Shown: in pieces, positions 1-12,400 of the stretch
How the letters are laid out: the number at the start of each line of letters is the position of its first letter
Position numbering within the stretch: position 1 is the first letter of the stretch
Position numbers and translations under genes: made by a program
Notes under the pieces: model-generated
What the model was told of the DNA's origin: nothing
What the model saw: the letters and a program-made list of their open reading frames with translations, nothing else
The model's database searches: none
NCBI GenBank assembly: GCA_001430745.1
Contig: KQ481938.1
Coordinates: 1,333,333 to 1,353,652, forward strand
DNA: 20,320 nucleotides
Direction of reading: 5' to 3'
DNA from: Auxenochlorella pyrenoidosa
Lineage: Eukaryota > Chlorophyta > Trebouxiophyceae > Chlorellales > Chlorellaceae

Positions 1-184
1 TGCGCGAGGGGATGCCATGCCAGGGTGCAAGCACAGGTTGGCCCTGCGCTCCTTGGCTCTGGGCGTGCGGTCGCTCCTGAGTGGCTGTACAGAGCAGCAT
101 GCAGCACGCTGGGGACCCTCTCCCACACGCCCCACCTGCAGTGGAGGCCTGGGCATCCCAGGAGTCCAGCTGCCCGCCGCTTGC
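1..184 (-). other. Edge region, probably intron with or without the next VPS13 exon
   Basis: An acceptor-like CACTGCAG lies near 138-145 on the minus strand, and the frame below it is open to the window edge. The encoded residues match no VPS13 motif I can recognise. The rest looks like intron. The downstream VAB and C-terminal domains are expected past position 1. Confidence 0.35.
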
Positions 185-465
185 CTTGCCAAACCTCCAC
201 TGCTTTTGCAGCATGTAGGCAACCTGCAGCCGCATCTCCCTCTGACCCTCCTGCTGGCCGCTGCCTGGCTCCCCGCTGCTGCCGCCGGCGCCTGCACTGC
301 TGTCAGCCTGGCTGCCCGGAAGCTGCCACGTGAGCTCTGCAGAGTGCTGCTCCCGGTGCTGCAGCGAGCGGAGGGGCAAGGCGAGGCGGCCGCTGCCCAT
401 GCTGGCGCCGCGCCCGCCGGCCGCCGCTGCATCCCACACCTCAAACACAAGGGTCGCCTCGCCGG
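185..465 (-). CDS. VPS13: VPS13 exon 57 (last visible): C2-like domain, gene continues beyond window
   Basis: Encodes ATLVFEVWDAAAAGGRGASM and SGRLALPLRSLQHREQHSAE, the 'FVLEIxVTDxGKGxPVGxFxxPL' strands of a C2 fold, then a Gly/Ser/Gln loop and MRLQVAYMLQKQW. Acceptor GTGCAG. The end is uncertain: CAG|GTTGCC at 224 or AAG|GCAAGC at 185, both phase 0. I prefer 185 because it keeps the final hydrophobic strand. Confidence 0.75.
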
Positions 466-3400
466 CTGCACAGCGGGGGATGTGAAGAGCGGAGGATGGG
501 GGATCCTGCCTGGATCGGCAATCTAGGCAGCCACCTGTGAAACCGGCCTGCCACGCCACAAGCCTACACCTTCATCAGACCAGATGCTGGAAATACGACG
601 CCCCATGCTTTCGCACCTGGCTGCATGGGCAGCGCCACGCACAGGCGCTCGTCCCATTCTACAATGCCAGCGGCGCTGGGCGGCAGCGCACGCGTGCGTA
701 CAGGGGCTGCGCGCCCGTCCTGGGCATCCCAGGCGCGCAGGCTGTTGGCAGACGACAGCTGGCTGCAGCGCCCCAGGCGCGTGCCTCCGCTGCTTGCGGG
801 AGAGGTCGGGCCAGACGCCGGCCCCGCCCCGCCTGGCTCAAGCCGCACCGCGCAGTACAGCTGCCTGCGCGCCTCGCCGGCACGCTTGTCGGCGCCGCCG
901 CTGCCCTCATCTGATGCTGCCTCATCGCTGCTGCTGCCGCCACCCCAGATGCCAGCGACCTGCTGCACATCCAGCAGCAGCAGGGTGTGGGGCAGCGCAT
1001 CCGTGCCGATGGGCGCCTCGCCCAGACGCAGCGGGAAGCTGGGCAGGGGCTTGATGATGGGGGTTGCCTCGCCCGCAGGCAGCTTGACCAGCTCGCTGCG
1101 AGGGCAAAGGCACAAGAGGAGGGCAGCGCATCGCGGGTGAATATCTGCTGGTGCTCACCAAGCGGCCCTGCCAGATCCATCCACCATTCAAAGCTCACAC
1201 CAGGACCCTCCGGATGTCGCAGCAGCAGCCCTGGGACGTCTCTACGACCGTACTCACAAACCCTGGGACGAAGTCCTGCATTCGTTATCTCCTAAAATCT
1301 ACTCACAGCCTGTCTCCATAGTCCAGCTCCATAGCCGATTCGACGCCCAGCCTGTTGTCCACCACCACGTGCATGGCGCTGGCCTCGCCGGCAGCCAGCA
1401 GGGCGCGCATCGCGCGACTGCCGTCGCCGACGCCGTGCAGCTGCTGCCAGTCTGCGGGGTGCCAGAGCTGCCGGCGTGCGCTGGTCAGCGGCTCTGCTCA
1501 ACACCACTCCAGCGTGCCTGGCACAAACCTGCCCTGCTGCTCCCTCCTGCAGGGAGACCCTTGACTAACCTGCCCCGGTTCCAAGAGGCATATTCAGAAA
1601 CCTCTGCAAGGAGGCAACCCGCCCCCACCCGCCTGCGAACGCCATCAGCATGGAATGCACCGCGGAGAAGGCCAGGGTGGTGTAGACGCAGTCGTTGGAG
1701 GACTTAATGCTCACCGCCACGCCCGGCTCAATGCCGCTCGACATCTGCAGGCGCAGGGCGGCGCGCTGACGGCAGACATTGTCCCGACTTGACAAGCAGG
1801 CCACATGCGGCCCATCGCACCGGCGGCCCTGAACTGTGCGTCGCCCTTGCCGGGAAACCTCCAACACTGGGCGCGCATAACCGCGCTCCCTGCGCTCCCT
1901 GCGCTGCAGCCCGCCGAGGGCCCCCTCCCCCGCGGCGCCACGCACCCGGGTGCCGTAGTTGGCGGCGCACTGCGCGATGACGTCCCAGGGCTCCACCACC
2001 GGCTCCCAGTGCTTCACGGTGCCGTTGTAGCTCCACACCCCCAGCTTGAGCCCCAGGTAGGCCTGCACCACCGCCTGGCTGGGGCCGCGCACCCCCGCCT
2101 CCACTGCAGGGTGAGAGGGTGAGGCGGAGGGCGGGTCAAGAGCGGAGCAGCCGGCCTCAGGGGCTTGCAAGGACGGGCTGGGCTGGCGGCGCGGCGTGGG
2201 TGCATGCTCCGCCTGGCACTTTGAGTGCGAGGGGCGAGGCAGGCTCCGTCCGTGCAAGGGCAGCACCCTCGGTGCATGCCGGGCTGGGCACGTGCCACGT
2301 GCCACCCGCTGCCTTGCCTGCGCCCAGTGAGACCTCCAGCAGCGGGACATGGAACGCGTCCTGCAGCAGCACGGACGACTGCCCGGCCTTGATCACCACA
2401 TTGACGCCGCCCGCAGCCTGCAGGCGGGGGGCGAGGGAGGGAGGGAGGGAGGGTGGGAGGAAAAGAAACAGGTGAGGTGCATGGGTTGATGCGAGTATTC
2501 CAAGGTGATCTGGCACGTTGGGGCTCTATCAGCAAGCTGTGGCACTTCAAGGCTTAACAGCCACAACATGCAAACAACTGCGTGCTAGCCTGCCTCTAAG
2601 TCAAGGTCCCCGCACCAACCTGCTGCGAGGGCGGGACCTCTGCCTGCTCGGACGACGGCTGGCGCAGCTTCCAGGCGTGCACAGCCTGGGCCGCGCGCTC
2701 TGGCGGCAGGGCCACCGCAACAAAGGTGTGCAGCTTGTCGTCGACCACCCAGGCTGCAGGGCAGGGAGAGCATATGAGGAGAGCTTTTCAACTCAGCTCG
2801 AACTGACCGTCGTTGAGGAACACGAATTAACCCATAACAAGCATTAGCCCAGCTTCAAATTGTCAGGGGATAGCAACCAACCAGCGTCCAAAGCCGTGCA
2901 AGCCAGGCAGCCAGCTGCATCGCCAACGCGAGCAACAGCATGCCCCCTGGCCCCCGGCCACCCCGACCTGACAGCGGCGGCGGGTCAGTCGCTTTTTCGT
3001 GGCGCAGCACCCAGGACGGTGTGCGGTCTGGCGAGGCGCGCGTTGCGGCGTCCTGTCGCAGACACTTAATGCAGGTCCGAGGCGGGGGCACGGTGCCGAG
3101 CGTGGCCACACACCCCATGGCTACATATCTGTAAGGTGGCAGGGTGGGGCAGGGGGGCCAAGGAGAGTCAGATGCTTCTGGCGGGGTAGGCGAAGGCAGA
3201 CTGGGAAACAACATAGCAGAACACGTACAGCCTGCAGCAGGTGGGTCTATGTGCAGCTGCCACCACCCACGCCTCCATCTGGCCCGCCCTTGAGCTGCCC
3301 GCACCCTGGGTAGGGGACGGGGCGCCACAGCACCAGGCGGCTGTCCGACGGGCTGCTGGCATCCTCCCAGGCTGGCTCGAAGCCTCGGGGGGCCTTGACA

Positions 3401-6400
3401 AGCGGCATGCCCTGGGTGTGCCCAAAGCCTTCCTCGCCGCCTGCAGGGGGGGTGCGGTGGGCGCACTGGGACGGCGGGCACACGGCACGTGGCTCGGCTG
3501 TGCGCAAGGCATCAAGCAGCCTCAAGCTCTGCTGCAGCGCTGCAGCAAAAGCGTGGAACCACCGACCGCACATGCCGGCCCCCGGGCTTGCCCTCGTCAA
3601 ACCCCTGGCGCGGCAGCGCCGGCAGCGCACCCGTGTCCTGCGCCACGCTGGCAGAAAGCGGCGGGTCGTAGCCGCGCACAAGGCAGTCGCCCAGCGCCAC
3701 GTAGCCGGGCGGCGGCACGGGGCGCCAGATGCTGATGCCGCAGGCTTCGCCGCCGCCGGCGGGGCCGCTGGAGGGGGCGCCCTCCCACACGCACACACGG
3801 CGGAAGTCGACCACTGCAGGGCAGCAAGGTCGTGGCATCAAGGGCGTGGCACTGGCAGCGGCTTGGCATGTGTGATGACCGCCAGCTGCCCGCTGCAAGC
3901 CCGGGTGTGTACAGACGCAGCCAGACGCAGCGAGCGGCCCCAGCGGGGGCAGCGGGCACAGCGGTGACGCCGGCGCCAGGGCTCACCAGAGGGGGTGACC
4001 AGGCGCGCCGCCGTGTCGGTGCGCAGCTCCCGTCGCGAGCTCTGGAAGCTGTTGAACATCTGGGAGGGGTCCTGCCGCTTGCGCAGCCCAAGCTGCTGCC
4101 GCTGCTGCTGGCCCGGCGCCGCCGCCGCCGGCAGCGTCGACTGCTCTGGCGCCTCGTGCTGCTGGCTGCGAGGGCGGCCGGATGGCGCCACCAGGGCGCT
4201 GCCCGCCACCTCCTGTGCCGCCCCCATGGCCAGCAGGGCAGCGGGGGTGAGCCCCAGCGGGCTGCGCAGGTCGAAGGTGGCCTCGGGAGCAGGCAGGGAG
4301 GGCGTGGCTGCCAAGAAGGTGCCCATGCTGTTGTCCAGGCACCAGAGGTTGAGCCGGGGCAGCGCCGCCGTGGCCGCAGCGGCCGCCGCCGGCGCATGCG
4401 GCAGGTGCGGCGGCAGCGACAGGCGCTCGCCGGGGGCGCACTCCACCACGGTGCCCTCTGCAGGCACGCAGGGCGGGGTTGGAGCCTCAGCGACTCGGCT
4501 GAAGAATGTGGTCTGGCAGTCCCGGCAGGGCGTCCAGTCTCCAAGATGCGTAGACACACATAGAATCTCTATTGGGACTCCCATCCCGCCTCTGTGCATC
4601 CACGCTTGCCCGCTGCCTGCTGCAGGCTGGCCCCAGCTCAGCGCCAGCTCACCGTGCACGCACACCATGGCCGACAGCTCGGGCTCCCCCTCGCCAGCCA
4701 TGAACAGGTCGCCCGCGGCAACATAGCCAGGGGGCGGCACGGGCCGCCAGATGGCGCCGCCCGCGCCCGCCCACACGCGGGTGTAGGCCGTGGGGTAGGC
4801 AGCCAGCCCGCTGTTCACCGCCACCGCCAGCACCTCAAACGTGGGCTGCGGGGGTGCAGGCGTGGTGGCGCGCAGAGTGGCGACAGGCAGCGCCAGGCCT
4901 GCTGACGCGCTACTTGCCCAACGGCTCCCAGGCGCCTTGCCCGCTGTTTACAACTCAAGATTAAGCTCTTCAGACCCGAGTCCCCCACCATCTCGCCTGC
5001 GTGGAACCTGGAGTGATGACGTCGCCTGTGACAGCATAGCCGGTGGGCGTCTTGGGGCGCCAGACCGTGATGCCGCCCTCGGCTCCCGTCACCGCCAGGC
5101 TCACCGCCGCCGCGCTGCCCGGCTGCTGCGCCAGCAGGGCGGCGGGGTCGAAGCTCCACACGCGCTCGTACTGGTTGCAGGAGGACACCGGCTGGTCGGG
5201 CTGCGGCTGCACGCGCGCAGGCCGGGTGCAGGGAAGGCACGCTTAGGATGCAGGCTAGCGGGCTGGCGGTGGCGCAGCTGTGCGAGCCATCAACAGATGG
5301 CCCACGCGCATCATGCCACTCATCCCGCCTGCCCCAGCCCTGCCACCGGGCCGCAGCGCGGCACCCGCCTGCATCAGCGGCTCCAGCGCGCTGGCCGCCA
5401 GCAGGCCGCCCAGCTCCAGCACATCAGGGGAGAGGGGGAGCCGCAGGTCTGTGGCCTCCAGCCGCACGTCTGTGCTGGCGGGCCTCGCATCTGCAAGAGA
5501 CAGGTTTTTTTTGTGGTGTGGTGGAGGTTGCAGTGGTTGGGATTGGGGTTGGGGCCCGGGTTTGGTAAAGGCACACAGCTGGACTGGCCAGAGCCCGGCG
5601 CCTCTGCCCGGCCACGCTGCGTCTGCGCGCACCTTCGCCCTCGCCCGCGGCGGCCACCAGCCTGAAGGCCAGCCCGAGGCGGCAGGGGTCCAGCACGGAG
5701 CCCTCCCTCCTGCCGCGCAGCTTGCGCTTGTGCGCCACGTCCTGCTGCTCGCGCTGCGCCAGGCGGGCCGCCACGTCTGCGGGGCAGGCATGCCGGGCAG
5801 CGGCTCAGCATGCATGTGTGCGTGCTGCGGCTTTGGCTGCGGTGCCCTGTGCCTCAAGAGCGTCTGCTACTAGACAGCCCGCACGAACAACACAGAGAGG
5901 GGTTGAGGCAGCAACAAAAAAAACTGCAGTCCCAGCCGCTGCAGTCACCTGAGATGAAGCGCGTCTCCACGCGCAGGCCCTGCACCGCCACCTGCCCGCT
6001 CTGCACCGAGTCCTGTGGCACGTGGGGCAGAGGGCCGGGAATGGCAGCAGGCTTCTAGTTCAGGCCAGCCGGCACCGCATGGGCTGCACAGCTCCCCCCC
6101 ACTACTGTTCACGGCAACATGCCAGTACCAGAGCCCCAGTTTGCACAACAGGCTGTGCCACCAGACAGCATCAACCACCGCCAGCCGGCCAAGTTCAGGC
6201 TTGCCTGGCTCTTGTATGCCAGGTCCAGGTCCAGATAAGCCGCCAGCATTTGCACAGACCTGGCTGGCGCTGGCGGGGCTGCTGCGCCTGCTGGGCCCGC
6301 TGTGCCCGCCCCCGCCGGCGAGGCCAGCGTGCCAGAGGCGGCACGCGACAGGTCAGCGCTGCTGCCGTGCCTGCTGGCGCTGGCGCTGCCAGGGCGGCTA

Positions 6401-9400
6401 CCGGGCCGGCTGTTGCCGGTCTGGCGGGAGCCGGCTGGGGAGTCCAGGTGCACAAACTGCAGGCCCACGCCCACCGCGGACAGCACAATCTCGATCGTGC
6501 TGCTCTGCTGCTGCGCCTGCTGCTGCGCCTGCTGCGCGTGCTGCCCCGAAGCCAGCGGGCCAGGCGATAGGGATGCCAGCGTGCCAGCTCGCGGAGTCGC
6601 CAGCGCCGCTGCCCGCGGCGAGAGCAACAGGCTCCCGCTGGCCTCTCCTCCCGAGGTGCTGCGGCCACTAGGCGACAGCGTGCGGCGAAGCAACGCATGG
6701 GAGACAGGCGAGGCAGGGCCGCCTGCCAGCTCGGCATCCGCCCCCGGGCTGTCCGCCAGCTCCACTCCGTCGTCGGGGCTGGCCAGCAGCTTTGCGCCTG
6801 AGAAGCAAGCACAAGACCAGGGGTGCGACCTTGTGAAACAATTTGCCACGGAATGATTGAAGCAAGCCGTTCACCGAAGGTTTGGTTGTTCACAGCTCAT
6901 GGACAGAAGGAAGCGGCGGATCCCGTGCGGTGCCCACCTGGCGCCAGCTGGAGGCAGACCGCCAGCGAGTCGGAGTTGACCACCCGCACGTTGCGCAGGC
7001 GCAGCGTGCGGCCAGGACCAATCAGAATCAGCGGCAGCTGCTCGTCTGCAAGGGCAAGCAAGGAGGAGGAAAAGGGTGCGCTCCGAGGGCCGCCCCAAGG
7101 CAGAGAGCAGCCGCGGTGCACCCTGCGTGCTTGGAGCATTCGGCTGCTGCCCCGGATGGGGACGCTCTGGCCCAGCCAAGCAGCGGCTTCTCTGACTCCC
7201 AAGCTCCCAAGGAGGGCAACGCACAAAGGGGCATGCCAACCGGCCAGGGCGGGGCGCCCTGCACCCACCCAGGTGGTCCTTCTCTGGCAGCACCAGGCGG
7301 TGGCCCCGGCCGTCGTACTCGTAGGCACAGGCGCCCGGGGTGTCGGCCAGCAGGCGCACGGCGGGGCAGAGGAAGAGGTCGCCGCCTGCCACGTGCGGCT
7401 CGCCTGCAGCAAGATGGGTGGTATGGAAAAGCAGTGAGAGGGCCGCCCCCCAGCAGGTCCGCGCAGTCAGGAAGAGCTTCAGCAGGGCCTGCGCACTTCA
7501 TTAGCATCAGGGCGGCGCACATGCAGCGAGGCTCTGCTTTGGCCCTCACCAGTCAGCACAACGTCGTGGGTGACGTACGGGATGGGCCGGTTCTTCACAA
7601 ACGCAAACGTGGGCACCACAAACTGGGTGACGGCCAGCAGGAAGCTGCAGGGGCAGCGGGCGCAGCGGTGCTGGGGTGAGCATGCGTGCTTGCGAGGCGA
7701 AGGTGTAAACGCTGCGCCCAGCAGTGGCAGCTGCTGCAGCGTCAATTGCGCATGCGTGCAGGCAACCTGTGCGCCGTTGCGCCCTGCATGCTGCGCTCTG
7801 CGTGATGAGCAGCCGTGCACAGCTCTTGAGCTCGGCTTGCGCCCGGCAACCACGCCGCGCCCTCACCTCAGCTCTGCCACCAGCAGCGGCTTCTGCAGCG
7901 TCATGGCCAGCGCCTGATGCGCCATGCCGGGCGACGCGGCCCACTGCGCCGACACAAAGAGGCAGGGCAGTGAGGACCAGCGTGGCTGGGCACAGCTTCC
8001 GCAGCTGCGCTCAAGAGATGGCAATCCAGCAGAGATGGCAATGCTGCAGGGGCAGCTGCATTACTGGCACACACAGCTTCCTGTGAGCACCGTATCCTTG
8101 CACTGCACGCTGAGCTGTGCCTGCACTCACGTCGAGCATCAGGAAGGAGGCCTTGTGGCCCGAGGAGATGACCAGGCTCTGCTCCGGCGGCACCTCGGGG
8201 CGCAGGTCCTTGGCCTCCACCCGGGGCACGTTGACGCCCACAAACATGGAGCCCTGAGGGGGTGGGGTGGGCGGGGCGGGGCCAGGGGCCAGGGCATAAG
8301 GTGGCCTGAGCTTTCATCGAAGAGCAGCGCCGGCGGGCCTGCCTGACAGGCTAGAACGCCCTGCGTGCTTGTGCGCACCCAGGCCGCTGCCTGTGAACGC
8401 CCTGCAGCGGTGGCGTGGCACATCGGCGGTGCCTTAGGGCGCCGGCTTGCCTGCTCCGTGTTGCGAAAGGCCACCCAGAGGTCTGCCAGGGTGAAGCGCG
8501 CCAGCGGCAGCGGCTGGGGCAGGCCCTCCAGGTGTCGGGCCACCTCCAGCTCGATCTCCCCGATGGACACAGCCACCCTGCGCAGGCGCCGAGGGAGGGG
8601 AGGAGGGCGAAAGGAGAGCGGCGGAGGTTGTGGGGCACATCAGCAGACCTTGAGCTGCTGCACCGCATGGTGCGGCCAGGGCGCAGGAATTCGGGTACGC
8701 ATCTGCCCTGCAATCCCGCCCACAGCACGCATCTAGCTTGCCCGCAGCAGGGCAGCAGGGCGGTACCATCCGCCTCACCTGACAGAGGTGCGCGACTTGT
8801 CATGCCTCGCCGTCTTCTGGCCCTCCCCTGCGCCCTCTCCCTCCCCGCCGCCGCCGCCCTGCGCCGCAGCCCTGGGCGCGCCCGGCTGCGGGGCAGCCGC
8901 TGCGTTGGCTGCCGCCTGCTGTGCGCGCTCGGCTGCCTGCCTCTGCTGCTCCAGCAGCGCCTGCTGCTCTTCCAGAAGGATGGCTTGGTAGTGGTCATTC
9001 AGCCAGCGAGCGCCGGCTGGCAGCTCAGGCAGCTCTGCAGGCAGCGGCAGAGGCACGTGCGCGGCGATGCTGTGAAAGCCCGGCAGCGCCAGGGAGCAGG
9101 CAAAACACAGCGCGGGACCCAAGCGAGCGCCGCCCAGCTCGAAAGCATGTGCCGGACCGCCCGGAAGTGAGGTGGTGGTGGTGGTGGGTGGGGTGGGGTG
9201 GGGGCGCCCGCCTCCCTCCTGAGCAAGCGTGCCAAACTTGAAGAGCTGCTGCCCAGGTGGCGCGAGGCGCAGGCTGGGCGCCCACCCGCAAAGTTGTCTG
9301 CCGCCACTGAGGTGATCAGCTGGTACTCGTGATCTGTCAGCCGGGCCTTGAGAAAAGGCAGGTCCAGGCTCAGGTCAAACTGCAGGCCAGAGGGGGGGGG

Positions 9401-12400
9401 GGGCGCGGCCTTCTGGTTGATGGTGTTTGAAAACGGCACTGCCCCAGCCTACGGCTGGCGCTTCAGCGTGCCGGCCATGCCAGCCAGGGGTGGGCTCAGA
9501 GGATCACTGCTGCTCCATGGCATGGAGACCGGGCAACCCCCAGACAGCCGGCCGGAGAGCTTTGGTAATGCTACGCATGCGACAGTGCGGCCAGCCCAGC
9601 CCGAGGCGTGAGCGGCTGGCCGCGCACCATGGGCTGCTCGCCGCGCAGCTCCGGCTGCAGCGGGCGGCGCCAGTGCAGGCGCCAGCCCGACTCAGCATTG
9701 CGGAATACGTTGGGCCCGCGCTGGGAGCCCTGCACCACCGAGCAGCCCACGCCTGCGGGGCAGTGGAGCGGGGAGGATGCAGACTGGTTGGATGACGTGG
9801 GAGCCTGGCAAGGCTGAAAACAGTTGCCGCATGGAAGGATCAAGACGAAGAGAGGTAGAGAGGGCAGGATGCTGGCTGGCTGGCTGGCTGGCTGGCTGGA
9901 TTTGGCCGGCTCTTTGGCTCACCGGAGAAGGTGAGGTCCACCGCCTCCAGCAGCAGCGGCGGGTGCCCGGGGGGCGCGGGCTGCGCCACGATGCGCGCCG
10001 TTCTCAGGCTCAGGCTGCCCAGGTCAACATCGATGGAGTCTAGGCTGCCTGCAGGCGGAGCAGGTGGACAGCAAGGGAAGGGTCAGTTGGGACACCCGCA
10101 AGGGAGCGCAGGAAAAGCGGACGAGGGGGGAAGGGAGGCTGTGCGCATGTGTCGTCCGGGGCAGAACATGGCAGGGGCGGGCCTCATGCTCAACGCGCGC
10201 CAGCAGGAGGATGCAGCATGGCATAGCAGGCACAGCAAGCGCAGGGCAGGAGCACCCACTTGAGTGGCGCGGCAGGCAGATATTGGGCGCTGAGGCCTGC
10301 ACATCCATTAGCAGCACAAACGGCTGCAAAGCCTGCTGCTGTGCATCCTGCCCTGCGGGGATCGCAGCCTGCCCTGCTGCCGCTGCTGCACTGCCGCTGC
10401 CGGAGTTGGCACCACCGCCCTGCTGCGCGTCCGCCTGGCCGGCCGGCAGCGGCACAGTGGCAGGCTCTGTGGGTGGCAGCGCCAGCGCTGCTGCTGCCTC
10501 GAGTGGGGGCAGCCGCATGGCCAGCATGGTTGAGATGTAGGTGAGGTTCTCTTGCAGGAAGCGGTAGAGAAACACCAGCTGTAGCTCTGCAGGAGGGGTG
10601 CAGGCCAGCCCTCGAGGGCGACTCAGCAGGCAGAGGCAGGATGCATGGAGCAGTATTTCGGAATGGGGGGATTGCACAGCTCAGCATGTGCTGCCAGAAG
10701 AGTGGGCACAAGGGCCACACTGCGACAAGCTGCAGCTGCACCAGGTGGGCAGGCACAGCGCATGGAAGCCTGTCACACCGCCAGCTCGGGGGTGAGCAGG
10801 GCAGCCCACCGGAGAGCTGTGCCTGCAGGGTGTAGTACTGCAGGCCTGCGGGCACCGCGGGGTGGCTGTGGCTGGGTGGGAAGGAGCAGAACTCCAGGGA
10901 TACCTGCAGGGGGGGACAGCGCCACACACGAGGGGAGGTGATGCACTAGGCGCTCCACATCGGGCAGAACAGTTCGTTGTTCCCATGCACAGCCCTCTCA
11001 AAACAAGCACAGCAGCGCCATTTATTCTCCATGCAGCCCTCTGAAGGCGAGCCGCAGTGCTCTTGTGCAGCAGGCACGGCAGCGCTGCGCCCTCCCAGGC
11101 CCACCAGCGAAGTGCTGCTCCCCTCGCGCAGCCCGCAGGCCTGGCGGTAGGGGTGCCCCTCTGGCAGCGTGCAGTCCACGGCCTGGATGCGCAACAGCGG
11201 GGGTGAGGCAGCCAACCAGGGTGAAGCAGAGGAGGGTCGTCCCGGCAGCCGGCTGGGTTTGGCCATGCTGGCAACGTGGCATGCAACCGCAACGCCGCCA
11301 GCAGTTTGGGCACCCCGAGGGCTGCATGTCAAGGCCCTCCCACGCCGCTGCCCTGGTCCCCGGCCTGCCTGCACATTGCCCAGCGTCGACTTGATGCGCA
11401 TGCGGGTGTCTGGCCTGATGTCCAACCCGAATGAGAAGCGGTCCACAGAGGCCTGCAGCAGGGGGGAGGCAGGGGCAGGTGCGGCCTGGCTTCAGCAGGT
11501 GAGTGAGGCAGGGGCAGCACAGGCTGGTGTCTGCGGATGAGCAAGCGGGGTCCAGAGGCAAGCAGGCGCGCGCTGGGCGCGAAACTTCTGTCTAAGGATG
11601 CCAGGCAGGCTGTGTCCGTGCGTAGGCCGTCTCTCGCACAGCTTCTGCAAGCAACAGCTGCGTCCATGCAGCCCAGGAGGCAGCAGGCGACGTCGCCGAC
11701 CTGGGAGAGGGTGTGGCAGCCCGCCCCCTCATAGTTGAGCGCCACTTGCAGGGTGCCCAGGCTGGCGGTGAGGCGGAACATGCTGCGGTCGGCGCCGCCC
11801 GAGCCGCGAAGCAGCTGAGCCTGCAGCAGCAGGCGTGACCTGGGGAGGTACCATTGGTGCATTGAAAGACGTCCCAACACACTGTGGAAGCACTCGAAGA
11901 GCTCAACTCCCGTGCAGGTCAGAGCCAAAGATCAGCTGCCGCCGCCCCTCCCAGGCTTGCCTGGTCGACAGCCTCCTCAAGGCTGCTGCCCAGCGCCGCA
12001 GCCCGCGAGGCAGCGCCCGCCACCGCTGCCGCTGCGCCCGCCTCCTCTGGCTTCCCCTCGTGTCCGCAGGGCGCCCCGCCCTCCTGCTGCCCCTGCTCGG
12101 AGGTGTCGCCGTCAGGTGCAGCTGCAGATGCCGGCAGCTCCGGCCCACTAAAGGCAGCGCTGGCCACGGCGCCGATGTCGATGCCCAGGGTGATGAGGGC
12201 TGCCACAGTGGGGCGGTTGCAGTAAAAGTACAGGGACCTGCAGCATGTGTCGGAGAGAAGGTGCAGAGAAGGGTGGGGAGGGGAGTGGGGTTGGGCTGTG
12301 GCCGCGGCCCCCGCCTTCACGCGGTCTGGTCGGGGCATGGAAGCCAACTCTGCCTGCCTGCGCCTGCCTGGGCCTGGTCCTTAGATGCAAAGGCCACCTT

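Noticed and set aside
1..155. A 58th exon starting after the CACTGCAG near 138-145
   Set aside because: The frame is open, but the encoded residues show no VPS13 motif and the segment is cut by the window edge, so it is not called.
17..1295. Plus-strand open frames of 100-183 codons near the low-coordinate end
   Set aside because: They are antisense to exons 56 and 57, rich in Ala/Arg/Pro/His as expected of GC-rich shadows, and match no family I know.
2433..2460. GGGA repeat as a telomere-like or regulatory array
   Set aside because: It is a short intronic microsatellite; the unit is not a known algal telomere repeat.
3597..4559. A 320-codon minus-strand open frame rich in Arg and Pro
   Set aside because: It overlaps exons 47 and 48 in another frame; the frame used by the exons carries WRPVPPPGY and LWCLDN motifs and this one carries none.
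3832..4726. Two 243-codon plus-strand open frames
   Set aside because: They lie opposite exon 47 and its flanks, where the minus strand encodes a clear beta-tripod blade; their composition is low-complexity.
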